A stretch of DNA of 64,000 bases from Coniella vitis (taxonomy: Eukaryota; Ascomycota; Sordariomycetes; Diaporthales; Schizoparmaceae): positions 139,501 through 203,500 of the forward strand of contig WUJK01000011.1 of NCBI GenBank assembly GCA_011317545.1. The letters are read 5' to 3'. The notes below the pieces were generated by a model, which was not told the DNA's origin, did not search any database, and saw only the letters and a list, made by a program, of their open reading frames with translations. The translations under genes were made by a program, and so were the position numbers. Below, in pieces: positions 12,975-24,253 of the stretch; position 1 is the first letter of the stretch; every line of letters starts with the position of its first letter.

Positions 12975-13664
12975 TCACACTCCCCGCAGAGCCATAGCAC
13001 CGACAATGAGCACCTCCGCCTCCTTGCGCCGCTTGGCTTCGTCCTTGATCGCGCTCAGCGAGGGCACGCCATTGAGCTTGTAGTACTTGTTGATCTTGGA
13101 CCAGTCCGCTAAGCGGGCAAGCTCTTCGTCCGTAAATGGCGCAGCTGTACCTTGCACATTCTCAACAAGATGGTTCCAGACATCCTCCGCTGTAGGCGGC
13201 TGGGGTCGCGCATCGGTGGGGAAGAGGACTTTGACAACAATGATGTCCTTGACTTCTGCAGCAATTCCATAGCGGCGGTAGGCTTCAGAGATCTGGAGAA
13301 AAGCAAAAGGCATTGTTAGCAAATGCGGTAAGGTAACTGTGGGATACGGCGGCGGTATTCTGGGCTCTGGATGGGCAAGCCTTACATTGTTGCTCGCGCT
13401 CAGCGCAATAACCGTCTCGGCGTGGACATTGGGAGTGCGCAACGTGCCGTCGACGAGGACAGAGAGCGCCTTGTAGACTGCAGCGAGGACTTGGAGACGC
13501 GACACCACGGCTGTGGCGTCAATGAAAGCGTACTCAAAGTCCGGGTTGCGGGCGAGCAGCTGTGCTTGCAGGAATCCGGCGTTGGATACATTCCTGAATA
13601 GCACGGCGTGCACGCTGTACTGTGCTGGTACATGCTCGAGAGCAATCGTCTCGAGCAGCGACAT
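12975..13664 (-). CDS. CGI121: KEOPS/EKC complex subunit CGI121
   Basis: Two exons on the minus strand, 13664-13386 and 13292-12975, with a 93-nt intron, giving 198 residues. CGI121 (human TPRKB) is the small KEOPS subunit that binds the kinase Bud32 and tRNA. The complex makes the t6A modification of ANN-decoding tRNAs and has been linked to telomere upkeep. The family opening is clear: LLETIALEHVPAQYSVHAVLF, then NAGFLQAQLLARNPDFEYAFIDA, and a later VHAETVIALSASNN just before the intron, continuing as ISEAYRRYGIAAE. An in-frame ATG 13 codons upstream (13703) also exists. I prefer 13664 because the family similarity begins at MSLLETI. The intron is a multiple of three with no stop, so retention would add 31 residues. 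Confidence 0.9.
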   Translation of the reverse strand: MSLLETIALEHVPAQYSVHAVLFRNVSNAGFLQAQLLARNPDFEYAFIDATAVVSRLQVLAAVYKALSVLVDGTLRTPNVHAETVIALSASNNVRLAHPEPRIPPPYPTVTLPHLLTMPFAFLQISEAYRRYGIAAEVKDIIVVKVLFPTDARPQPPTAEDVWNHLVENVQGTAAPFTDEELARLADWSKINKYYKLNGVPSLSAIKDEAKRRKEAEVLIVGAMALRGV

Positions 13665-16600
13665 TGTGGCGGCGAGGCAGTGGCGGAACGTAGCAAACGA
13701 CACGTGGTATGGCTTGCTGATCTGTCGAAAGAATGACGCGAGCGAAGGCCTGGAGTCGAGTCACGTTTGAAGCTTCCGAGGCGCCGAACAAAGCGCAGCG
13801 AGGGAGAGGCACATGCGAAAGCCGGTGCCAGCTGGCTGGGATGTGGCGGGGTGGCTGCTGCCAGCTGTTGCTCCAGCCACAGGTGGGCTGTGGCGGTCCG
13901 TACGTGAGCGGACCTCGCAACGATGCTTTGTCCGAGACATCAGCTTCCGACTCCCGTTGAAGACTGCATTCTCGGCGTAACCTCGGTTCGGTTCTCGACC
14001 ATCCGAAATTTGGATAGAGACTTCTTGGGCGGGTACAGGCAGCCAGCCAGACCTGCCAGAGTACTATGTAATAAGGCTGATCGCTTTCCACTGTTGCAAA
14101 GTGAGTTGCTGTTGGAAAGAAAATGACTCGTCGATGGTCTTGAACTTTATTGCTGATGAATAGTATAGGTACTCTTCCAAACGATGTGTAATATATTACA
14201 CATTCACCGTATCCCCCTGGCACCTGCAGTTTTTTGGACTACAGACCTCCTTACTTGAGTCTTGACCATCTGGTTGAGCTCGTCAAAGGTCGACAGCGAA
14301 GCCTTTCAAAGTACGGAAAAGGATAAAAAACTAAGGACATTGTGTGTGCTCGAGTCAACCAAGGACAACTTCAACACAGTTGAGCCTCGTGCTTTGCGAC
14401 TCAGGGCACCATCGGCTTTACGGTAAATCAAACACTCAGCCATATGAGTGTTTGCGCATTTTACTACATATGGTGCCTAATACATAACAACAAGCTGGTC
14501 CCTCTGGGAGAAAGAGTTGAGTCAGTTGACAAGAAGTATCCAATGGAGATATTTCCTCAGCTACTGTAAGTAGCGCAGAAAAATGCAAGCGCGACAAGCT
14601 TGTGGTTCTGACTGTACTATGTATCTCCAGGCCACGCCCTGCACCCTACTGCAGGTACAGTGACAGAGTGATAATGATGGGATCTTCAGCGGGCTTATTA
14701 ACGCTGATGATAGGAGACTAGGTAGCCTGAACAAGAACCGCGCGGGTAGTTGTGAGTGTTTCATGGTTCTGATGCAGTTGTCTCCCCCAGATTCTCCTTC
14801 ATCTTGCAACTCTTCTGCCGTGACATCCTGTTCTTTGCGGTGTCTTAGGAGTACTGTGTACCGTAGCTGTGGCATGTGATTGCGTAGAGCGCGGGTTGCA
14901 CAGCAAAGAGCAATGGGGTCTCTTGCGCTTACTCGTGCCCAGTCTCTGCACCTTTTCACTCGGTTAACAGGTGAGGACAGTTACAAAACCACCTAGCTAT
15001 ACGCTTTTGCGGTACTTGCAAGTTTCTTCTCCTCTGCCTTGCTTTTTTTTACTGTTTACTGTCCTTGAACTTCAACGTTGTCCCGCTCCCTTCATAACCA
15101 TGGCTTGCCAACGAACTCTGTGTGTACGAATACAACATCACAGAGTGTTGTTGAAATTAAACAGGCCATCGCGAACAAAGTAAAAGATGCAAAATGCTGA
15201 GCAATCACAACTGGGGCCTTTGTAAGGTGCTCGACTAGGGTCCTGCAATGCGAAGAGCGGAGTGGAAGCGCCGACGCAAGCGATCCAGCGCCTCGACACA
15301 CTTGTACAGAGCAATTCAGCGCCGCGTCAGACGACAACTGGCTCTGAACTCGGGTCCGAGATGTAACACTAGAACCCGCATGCGAGCTTCCCCGTAGGAG
15401 GTGGCAACCTCCGCAGGCCTCAACCGTACTTCTGTAACACGACGCATCAACATTGTGTTCCTTTCATTACCGGTACATTGATCACGAGATAGTAGTTGCA
15501 CAGGGCTTGAGTCCACACAAATGTACAAAGTGAGCAATTTCACTAGGAATAGACAGCCTGCATCGAAAACTTTGGAATATCAAGCTGCTCGTAAGTATTT
15601 GGCACAAGTGTTTGCTTGATTCCGGATAGCCACCAAGAGACCATTGCGAAGGCGCTTTTTTCTGGCCATTCTAATCAATTAGCGGCCGCCCACTTTACAG
15701 AGTTCCTTAGTCCTGTATCTCTTGGACTCTGGCAGCTGAAAGGGCGTTCGATGAAATCGACTTGGGTCTCTAGCCTCGGAGTATCCAAAGGTTGAGAAAC
15801 CTTGGGGCAAAGGATATTGTCAGGGTGGTGTGGCTGGAAATTCGGTCATAGTGACGCGGGCCCACGGCTAGCGAAATGACCAGAGTGCAGCCAAGGATGT
15901 CTTCGTGTCGTGGTTGCAGCGCAAGCCAGCGAAGGAGGACAGCTGTAACCATAGTTGATCAGTTTTGAGTATCAAATTCCGATACATACTTGTGTACCCC
16001 TGAGCACTCAGTGATATTCAGGGCTGTGGATGGGTACTGGGTACTTGGCATGCCCAGCAAGTCGGATACTTGTAGCAAGTACCTATAATATGCTGTCATA
16101 AGGCCTGCGCCAGCGCCAGGGTTCTGCAGGTCTTGCTGTGCTGACCGTCCTGTGGGGGCGTCCGGTGCTGGTGTGGCAGGCACTGGCAGCACAGCGAGTC
16201 ATAGACTGACGGAAAAGCGTGCACCGCACTGTCGCGCTCTGTCAGGCCGGGCTGGCTGGGCCTGTGCTGGTCAGGTACGCCCTGTCTGTCACCTGGCTGT
16301 CAGATCCAGCACAGCCAATCTGCTAATCAGAAAGCCCAACTAGGCAGTCCTTGCGTGCCTGTGCTCCAGACCTTTGCTACATAGCACCGTAGTAGGAGGC
16401 TGCTTCCGCATTCCTGCCCTTGCTGGCGGTGTTTGCCAGTACCTAGGTAGCTTATTGTTCCAGAACAGGTAGGCGCGAGCGAAGAAACGGCAATTGCTCC
16501 ACCACCATGTAGGCCCATCTGGGCTCGTTGAAATTTGTCCGTTTCCTCTTCGTCAAGTGATCGTCAAATCTTCACACACCCCATGTCGACCCGCACGTCA

Positions 16601-19600
16601 CCCGTGTCGCTGCCCTCTCATCAATGTGCTGCAGCAGTGGAACCCTGGACTTTACTATGTACTTCAAGTACCCAGCCTGGCCGCTGCCGTCCAAGCGCCA
16701 AGCCAGCACCTTATGAACGACAACAACAACGCGCAGTGCCTCTGGTTGGCTGGAGCTGGCGCGCCCAACGCCACGCACGCATAGGCAGCCAGTTGACCGC
16801 CACCAGTTGACACGCCCATCTGCTTGTTTGTCTGCTTGCCTGCCAGCTTGCCTGCCAGCTTGCCTGCCTCATCTTCAGAACAGCGCAGCATCCAGAACAG
16901 GCTCTAGACCGACAGGGTTGCTCGAATCTTATCGACTCCCGCTGCATCGTAAATTGTAATGCGATGGAGGCGACGGCATTCTCCGTCAGGGCATGCAATG
17001 CTCAGATGCCAGCAACCACCGTTGTAGATATCCGCGCGGGCCGACTGACGTGGTGGAGAAGCCGGAACCAGCCACTGTGATAAGAGAGTGCGAATTTGCG
17101 TTAGTTGCTACCGCCATTTGCCGACGTTGCTTCGAGCTTGAGGAAGCATTTTGGCACCTGAGCAAGGTGAATGAACTGGCTAGCGTCCAAGTCTTTGCCC
17201 GCTCACTTGCTGTACGCTAACCACTCCATTTCACGACAGGCTCGATACCCTCCGCTTCGCTTGCCAAAATACGCAGGCCCAGGGCTGCGCTGCCGACAGT
17301 ACACTTCGTAATTACAAATGCATCAAACTGGACATAGAGTTTGATGCATACGCACCGCCAGGGTTAGATTGAGTTGGCTCCCAGCGCAACCAACTCTATC
17401 GGAGTTGTGACCAGCGAGAGCTTTACACGTCCTCTCCCTCTTATCGCCGAAACAGCGAGAGCATGTCCCCCACGACTCACGTCCAAACCATTGATCCTTG
17501 TTTTGGCTGTCCGCTGTCTGCATATGGCTACAGGATGATGCCTGCTTCACCATTCGTCCCAGACCAGGCAGCCAAAGCTAAGAGATTTCTTACAGATCGG
17601 TGGGATCCACCAACCATCTTCCATTTTTTTTTTTCCCTGCCAGCCTGCCAGCCCCCCTTTCTAAACGCTCATCTCGCCTTCCGTTCAAGCCCTTGACTGT
17701 GAAGCGGCATACAAGAGCCCATGTCAAAAGGGATCGCTCGAAATTCGCTTTTCTTGCCAGACGGCATTCTTTGACTCGCGCATTGCCAGGCCCTGTACGA
17801 GGTGGAGCCTTTGTCCACAGAGGAGGGCATTTAGACATGTGCTGTGTATTTCTGCGCAATGTTCGGCCACGGCTGCATGGCCCTTGTGGACGCCCCTCGC
17901 CCGAGCATCGTGCTTCACAGGCCTCCGCCTACCTCCCGCCTGTCTCAGCCTTATAATCAATCTGATATCGCTGCGAGGATGACCAATGAACAGGTCTGTC
18001 TGACCCAATGCTGTCGCCAGCCCCACCAAGACCATTTCATGCACCAAAAGGTGCTCGGTTCCCATCGCTTTACGCGATCAATGAGCAAGTTTGCGCTGCT
18101 TGTGTTCGTTGCTCAGTGCATCCGTCTCCAGCGCAAACCTCCTTGCCTCCTCCAACAACTCCCACCACAGACTGTTGGGCTGCGCACTCGTCGGAAATGG
18201 GACGGCTTTGCGGAACGCAAAGCAAGCAAGCAATGGGCAGGGCGATCCAGGCCCCCTGACCGCCTTATCCAATTCCCCGGATCCCACGTGCGGGTCAATT
18301 TCGGAACTTCCAAAAAGGAGATTTGTTGCCCCTGCGATATCAAGGACGCCGCCACGCGCCCCAACATGTCTCTGCTCTTCTATAGCGTTTCGAAACCACT
18401 GGTCAGGGCGCCCATGCAGCCTCCCTGTCGCCAGATCCCCGTCAAACAGACCAAGTGACCTACCATGTCCCGTCACTGCTTGACCTCGAGACGTGCTAGA
18501 TCGCTGGTGGAGCCTGGGCCGAGAGTGGGCATATGAAGCATGTACAGTCTCTCGCACCGTATTGGTCTGTATCACTCCTACATCCAGACTGCTTCGCACC
18601 TGCATAGTAGCAACACAAGCGCATTGGGCAAACCGCACATGTGCACCTATGCGACAGAAACAAAACAGGTGCTTAGAAAAGAAACGAGACAAGAAGCAAA
18701 CAATGATGTTTCGAAAGAGTGAGCTGGGGCAACGAAAGAAAGAAAAAAAAAAGAAGAAGAAAAGAGGCGAGTCAGCAGCAAGCACGTCTAGAACTGGTTG
18801 ATTCACCGACACTGGCGCTGAGAACTGAGCAGCAATAACAAAGATGCGTTTGCCGTCCAAGTCCTTGACCGGCCCATAATACACGGTATCGGATGCTCCT
18901 GTCTTGCTTTTTCAGAAGACATATGAGCAGCTCTCCGTGCATAAACCTCCGAGAGTACCGCTGCTGGGAAATCATTCGGTCACAAAGCGAGCGGGCCGCG
19001 CGCGAGTAACGTGGTGGCAGCACAGTGTCGTACCCGCCCCAGGGAGTGGAAGCCAAATGCGAAGACACACACAACTCCCTCTTTTTCTCTCAGATCTTCC
19101 ACAAAGGTCTCTTTTGGCACGGGCGTGGAGTACAAGTCGTCCATTCTGGGCATGCAGTTCATAGAAATCGGGGCTAAATCTGCACCCAAGGCTGGCCCTG
19201 CATACGGAGTGCAGATGCCACTTTGTGGCCTCGTCGACTTTCGGAAATCTCCAGCCCGGTTCTTCGGGCGCCTTGGGGCTCGAATTTTGGTGCTATCGTA
19301 GGAGCAGCAGGTACCCGATCTGGGAACGAGGGGGGAAAAAAAGAAAAAAAAAAAAAAAAAAAAAGAGCAAGGCTCGTCTCCATCCACAGCGCATCAGCGG
19401 TTGTCACTCTTTTGGAGCCGTGCTCAGACTACCACCGTGCAAGTCGCCAGGTTCAGCAGGATACTAACTTTATCATAGGCAACTACCGCGGCCAGGTCCT
19501 CAAGTAGTTACTATCGACGTTACAGAACTCATTCTGCCCAGTGGTCTGCCCTATTGGGTCATGTCCTGTGCTATTGCCGTGGCCTTCCCCAGCCTTCCAC

Positions 19601-20475
19601 AGCTCCTTCATGCATGCTACACCAGCACCCATCTCTCGTCAATCATCTGCATTTGCGTCAGGAAATCTCATAATAAGGTTACAGTGAATAGAGCACACAG
19701 TCCGGCCCCTCTACCCGACTTATAGGCGCATGGAATACACAATATACCCAACACAGTGCACGCTTGCTCGCCACCCAGATCTCTATACTCCAAGCAAGAG
19801 AGAGTCCTTCAGGACTTTGCACGTATAGCCACGTGCAAGTCTTGCAGTTGTCGATACCCTTCCATCTCGCATCCACATTGGCTGTCTTTTTTTCTCTACT
19901 CCCCACAGATAGCCAGCCAGCCAGCCCTCCGCGCCCTTACGCCGCGGCGTCCGTCTCTGTACTTGTACCCTGCAGCATCACACACGCTCTCTTATTCAAC
20001 AGACCGCAAGCAAATCACACATGCACAATTCGTGAAGCTGGAGCCGACTTGGGGACCGAATTCTCCTACCTGTTCCCTCGGCCTGCAGAGAAGCCTACGA
20101 CCCGTGTCACGCCATCGATCAGCGCAACTGTCCCTGGAAGCCCCGTCGATCCTCTTGAGAGTCGCAAGGTCCGCAAGGAGCCAAACCCGTGGTATCAGAG
20201 AGGTACAAACCCGAAGGACGGACAAGATCTCCCACACCGAGCCAGCCCAAAAGAGTATCGCTGGCCCCCCGTTATTTCTGTTCACAATCCATCATCGGCC
20301 GGCAACATCCGTGTGACCACGGGGCCGCCCAAAGAATCATCGCATCTGGTTTTCGGGTTCGGCAGCAGGCTTGAATAACATTTTTTTTTTTTAAATACTC
20401 TTGTTTCCTTGGTATACGGCAACCAATACACGCAAACCTCCAGCTCGGCGGCGTTTTCGCTGGGCGCTGGGCAGC
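13665..20475. other. Long gene-free stretch
   Basis: About 6.8 kb between CGI121 and the Zn2Cys6 regulator. I found no exon set with family motifs. Frames up to ~270 codons (for instance 18078-18884 minus and 17844-18458 plus) overlap each other on opposite strands and contain homopolymer artefacts. Local features are a poly-T run at 17627-17635, an A-rich run at 18746-18770, an A-run at 19336-19364 and a TTTTTTTTTTT run at 20380-20391. The last kilobase is probably the promoter and leader of the regulator. Non-coding RNA genes cannot be excluded. Confidence 0.4.
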
Positions 20476-23095
20476 ATGCCTCCTGGGCGTCCTCCCAAAC
20501 GGTCGGGCGATGGCATTAGCACGTCCCTCGACAGCTCCTCTGGGGTGACCAAAACCAAGCTTCCCCGGCTGGAAAGGAGCACCGAGGACTTCTCGTCTGT
20601 GGTCAAGAGCAAGCTCTCATCCTACTCGAGGACAGGCCAGGCCTGTGACCGTTGCAAAGTAAGTCTGCGCCCAATTGATGGGGCAACTACCGGGTCTTAT
20701 CTTGCTTTGGTGTGCTTTCCCATTCATTGTTATAGCTCCCGGGCGCATCCTAGTGGACGCGCGAGGCGAGGCGGTCTCCAAAGTGCCGCGTTAGCGGTGC
20801 CAGCAAGACACGTACCGCCACAACATGCGTTTCAGGATCCTCTACCAGTATACCTTCCACGATACCTCTTCACCTTCGCTGCTGCACTGCCCTATCCATC
20901 ATGTGGTTCTGTGTGTGCTATCGCGTGTGCAAAGAAACTATCGTCTTTCTTTTGACTTTGTTCCTCTGTGTCGCTGCGCAAACAAAAAAGCAGCCATTTT
21001 GCTTGAGCACTACTAGATCGGAGACAATTGGCCACATGACATCAATCTTCAAGGGCCAAACGCCCGGCTCGGCTTTGCTGATATGCACCGCTATGCTCTT
21101 GTCGAAAAAGAGGGCAACAAGAACGACCGTTTGGCTTGTTTGTGTGTGTGTGTGTTGTGTATGTGTGTGTTTTGTGCTGATGTAGTTTCCCCGTCAAACA
21201 GGTTCGCAAGATTCGCTGCGATGCGCTTGCCAATGGCTGTACCAACTGCACGCAACAAAGTCTGGAGTGTTACGTGACCGATAGAGTGACGGGAAGGACA
21301 GAACGACGCGGCTACCTGCAGCAGCTCGAACGGGAGAAGACGAGCCTCTTGGGGCACATTCGCGACCTCGAGAAGCTCCTTGAAGACAAAGGCGTCCACG
21401 TGCGACCATGGCAGTCAACCACAAGTGCCTACACGCCAGAATCACCGTACGACCTGAAGCCAGACCATCCCTCCAAGGACTTTTGGCCGCAGCCGAATTC
21501 GTTGTGGGACAAAGACGTCAAGAATGATGGGTTGTCGCTGGCGGCCATGGGCGGCGGCGGCGGCGCCAGGCCGATCGAAGGCCACTTGGGCATTGCACAA
21601 GATTACACGCCGCTGAGCAGCATCGATGGCACGCGATTGTCTATTCTGGGCACGACCATCGACATTACCTTGTTTGATGTTCCCGACATGGACGGCCCGC
21701 CCGCTGGCGCCTCGCTGACAAGTCCCATCTACAATAAATCAGCACAGTCCTTTATCAACTCGGTCTCCAAGGCGCATCCGCCCATTGAGACGCCGCTGCC
21801 GCCCAGAGAGGAGGCTTTCAACTACTCAGAGTGGTACTTTGTGGTGGTTGGTGTCTTTGTGCCGGTGCTCCACAAGCCTACTTATATTGAACTGGTAGGC
21901 GCTCGCTATACTTTTCTTTTCGTGGTACTCTCACGCGGGCAGGTGTCCTTCCGTTAGGGTTCCAAAGTGTCTTTGGTTCGAAAGGTTGTACAAATCTAAC
22001 GCGCACGTGGCCGGCAGCTTTCTCGAGTGTACGACGATCCAGACTTCAAGCCCACCAGAGCCGAACTCGCGATTGTTCACATGGTGTTTGCAATCATGTA
22101 CTACCAATTCGGCTGCCGAGACGGTGGGGATTCCGACAAGAAGGCTCGCTTCAACGACATTTCCAACAGGCACTACCACTGGTGTGTGGACAAGACGTGG
22201 GATCTGATAGCGGACAACTCGCTGGCTTCGGTCCAAGCGCTTGTGCTCATGGCAGTACACTGCCGGGGCTTTGCAAAGCCTGGGCCAGCCTCTATCATCT
22301 GCTCGTTGGCATGGAACAGGGCCATCGAGTTCAACCTGCACCGGCAGTACCTCCACCGAAACGAGCCGACGACCCTTGAGAACGAGATGCGCAAGAGGGC
22401 TTTCTGGTCCATTTTTTCGTCAATGGTCATGCTCTGCGGGCGACTAGGCCGGCCGATGCCCATCCGCTCCGAAGACATTGACGTGGACTACCCAGTCGCG
22501 ATCCCCGACGAGTGTTTAACGGACCAAGGCATTAACAATCCAGGGAGGATTGGGGAGTGTCCATGGATAGTCGGCCTGGCTGGCTTCAAGCTGTCGTCGC
22601 TGTTTCTAGACATGTGGAATAATGTGCACCCCGCTCAGCAAGATCCAGTCAGATACGTCGAGGCTGTGCGCCGCGTTGAGCAAGGCTTCCAGGCCTACCA
22701 GCGCGACGTGGAGGAGCAAGTGCGGGCCGACACACGCAAGAACAACAACATTGTGCAGGCGACGTACCTCGAGTCATCGGGCTACGAGCTCCTCATGTGT
22801 CTGCGGCATCCGTCACGGTGCGCCACAAACGACCCGGCGTTTGTGGCTGCAAACTATGCCGTGTGCGAGGACATGGCGCGAAAGCTGCTGCGGGCTGCCA
22901 GCGATTTGGCCAAGCTCAAGTCATTGGACACAACGTGGTACCAGATTGCAGTGTATGTTGCTGCTATGTTTACGCTGCTTGCGTGTCGCTGGAACAAGCG
23001 CGCCGAGACGACTGCTGCCGACCTGACAGACCTCAAGGATTATATGGGTATGGGCATGGCTGTTGTCAGTGAGATTCTCAACTATGTTGGTACGT

Positions 23096-23138
<43 letters not shown>

Positions 23139-24253
23139 CCTCTTTTCTCTTGTTTGTATTTTTTGTCGTCCCACAGCGTCAACCTGCACTTGAACACAAG
23201 GGAGCTAACGAGAATGATTCCTCACCAGGAGCCTCGGACGCCCTCATCATCGAACAAATCACCCACGTAATCGACCGAACAGTCGCCAGCATCGAGCAAG
23301 AAATGCGCACAAGCCAACGAGGCCGCGCGCCCACGAAATCACACCTCCCAAGCAACAGCAGCAGCAGAGGCGCCAAGCACCACGACGACTACGGCTCGCA
23401 GACGCGACGAGGCCGAGGCCGCGCCGCACGCTCGACCTCGCGCACCCCGGGCCCGTCGGCGTCGTCCCTGTCCTCCGCCGCCGACCAGATGCCCATCCCG
23501 CGCATGAGCGGGATTCCCTCGACCTCGTATTACAACTCGCCGCTCACGCAGATCAACACGGACTACTCGCACATGGGCTACCCCGAGCTCGGCACCCCAA
23601 CGACGACGACGACGACAACAACAACAAGCGCAGGGGCCGCCTCGTACACGCCCATGTCGGACGACTCGTCGCATCACCAGTACCTCTACGCCACCTCGGC
23701 AGGCGCGTCGTCAGCAGCAGCGCAAATGGTACACAGCACACCGGGGAGCTCGCCACAATCTGCCACCACGCAGCATAACCCAATGGTCGCAGCGGCCTAT
23801 GGGAGCCAGGCAACAGCAGCTCACGGACACCCACATGCACATGCACACGCCCACCCACATACTCACGCGCATCATCATCAACACCAGCACCAACACCAGC
23901 ACCAGCACATGGCAAGTGGTAGTAGTGCCGGAGCACATTGGATGCCTGTGCCGAGCGCCGCCGCCGCCGCCGCCGCCGCCGCAGCAGCAGCAGGGAACAC
24001 GTGGAGTCAGTGGACGCACGCCGTCGTCGACCCTTCTGCGCACGACCGGTACAATGCCAGCACGCTCATGAACCCGCTTGGTGGTGGTGGTGGTGGTGGT
24101 GGCGGGAGCACACACCGAGGGGACCACGGAGGTGCGGGCGCGGGGCCAGGAACAGGCGGCGAGTTGGCTGGAGGGCAGCAGGCTGGTGGACACACGGCGG
24201 GTGCGCAGTGGCCGCTGGTGGTCTTTCACCAGTCGCATGTTTCGGGCGGGTGA
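20476..24253 (+). CDS. Zn2Cys6 fungal-specific transcription factor
   Basis: Four exons, 20476-20658, 21202-21894, 22018-23089 and 23229-24253, give 990 residues. The zinc cluster is canonical, C-X2-C-X6-C-X6-C-X2-C-X6-C at residues 57-84, and is interrupted after Lys61 by a 543-nt intron. A linker and a leucine-rich coiled coil (about 98-125) follow, suggesting dimeric DNA binding. The fungal_trans middle homology region spans about 260-600, with the RKRAFWSIFSSMVMLCGRLGRP motif near 417-438. From about residue 655 the tail is low complexity: poly-Thr, HAHAHAHPHTHAHHH, HQHQHQHQH, poly-Ala and poly-Gly. The third intron starts with a CT microsatellite. Its acceptor at 23228 is chosen because it restores the frame. 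An alternative at 23204 would add eight residues. The target genes are unknown. Confidence 0.85.
20659..21201 (+). other. 543-nt intron inside the zinc-cluster codons
   Basis: The donor GTAAGT follows the Lys61 codon, and the acceptor AACAG precedes VRKIRC. Both sides are in phase 0, and joining them rebuilds a perfect Zn2Cys6 spacing, so the intron is well supported. It is several times longer than the other introns in the window and contains a GT-rich repeat at about 21140-21173. Short frames inside it show no motif. Confidence 0.8.
23098..23132 (+). repeat. CT dinucleotide microsatellite in an intron
   Basis: About 17 uninterrupted CT units just after the donor of the third intron of the Zn2Cys6 regulator. 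Length changes here would not alter the protein but could affect splicing, because the tract resembles a polypyrimidine tract close to the 5' splice site. Confidence 0.9.

Noticed and set aside
13665..13703. 13-codon N-terminal extension of CGI121
   Set aside because: Family similarity begins at the internal Met (13664); the extension was kept only as an alternative.
18078..18884. 268-codon minus-strand open frame
   Set aside because: It contains a poly-Phe run from an A-rich tract, overlaps a 204-codon plus-strand frame and shows no domain.
19764..20378. Frame of ~200 codons just upstream of the Zn2Cys6 regulator
   Set aside because: It ends before the regulator start, cannot be spliced cleanly to the zinc-cluster exon, and overlaps a second frame of the same size. 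More likely leader or promoter sequence.
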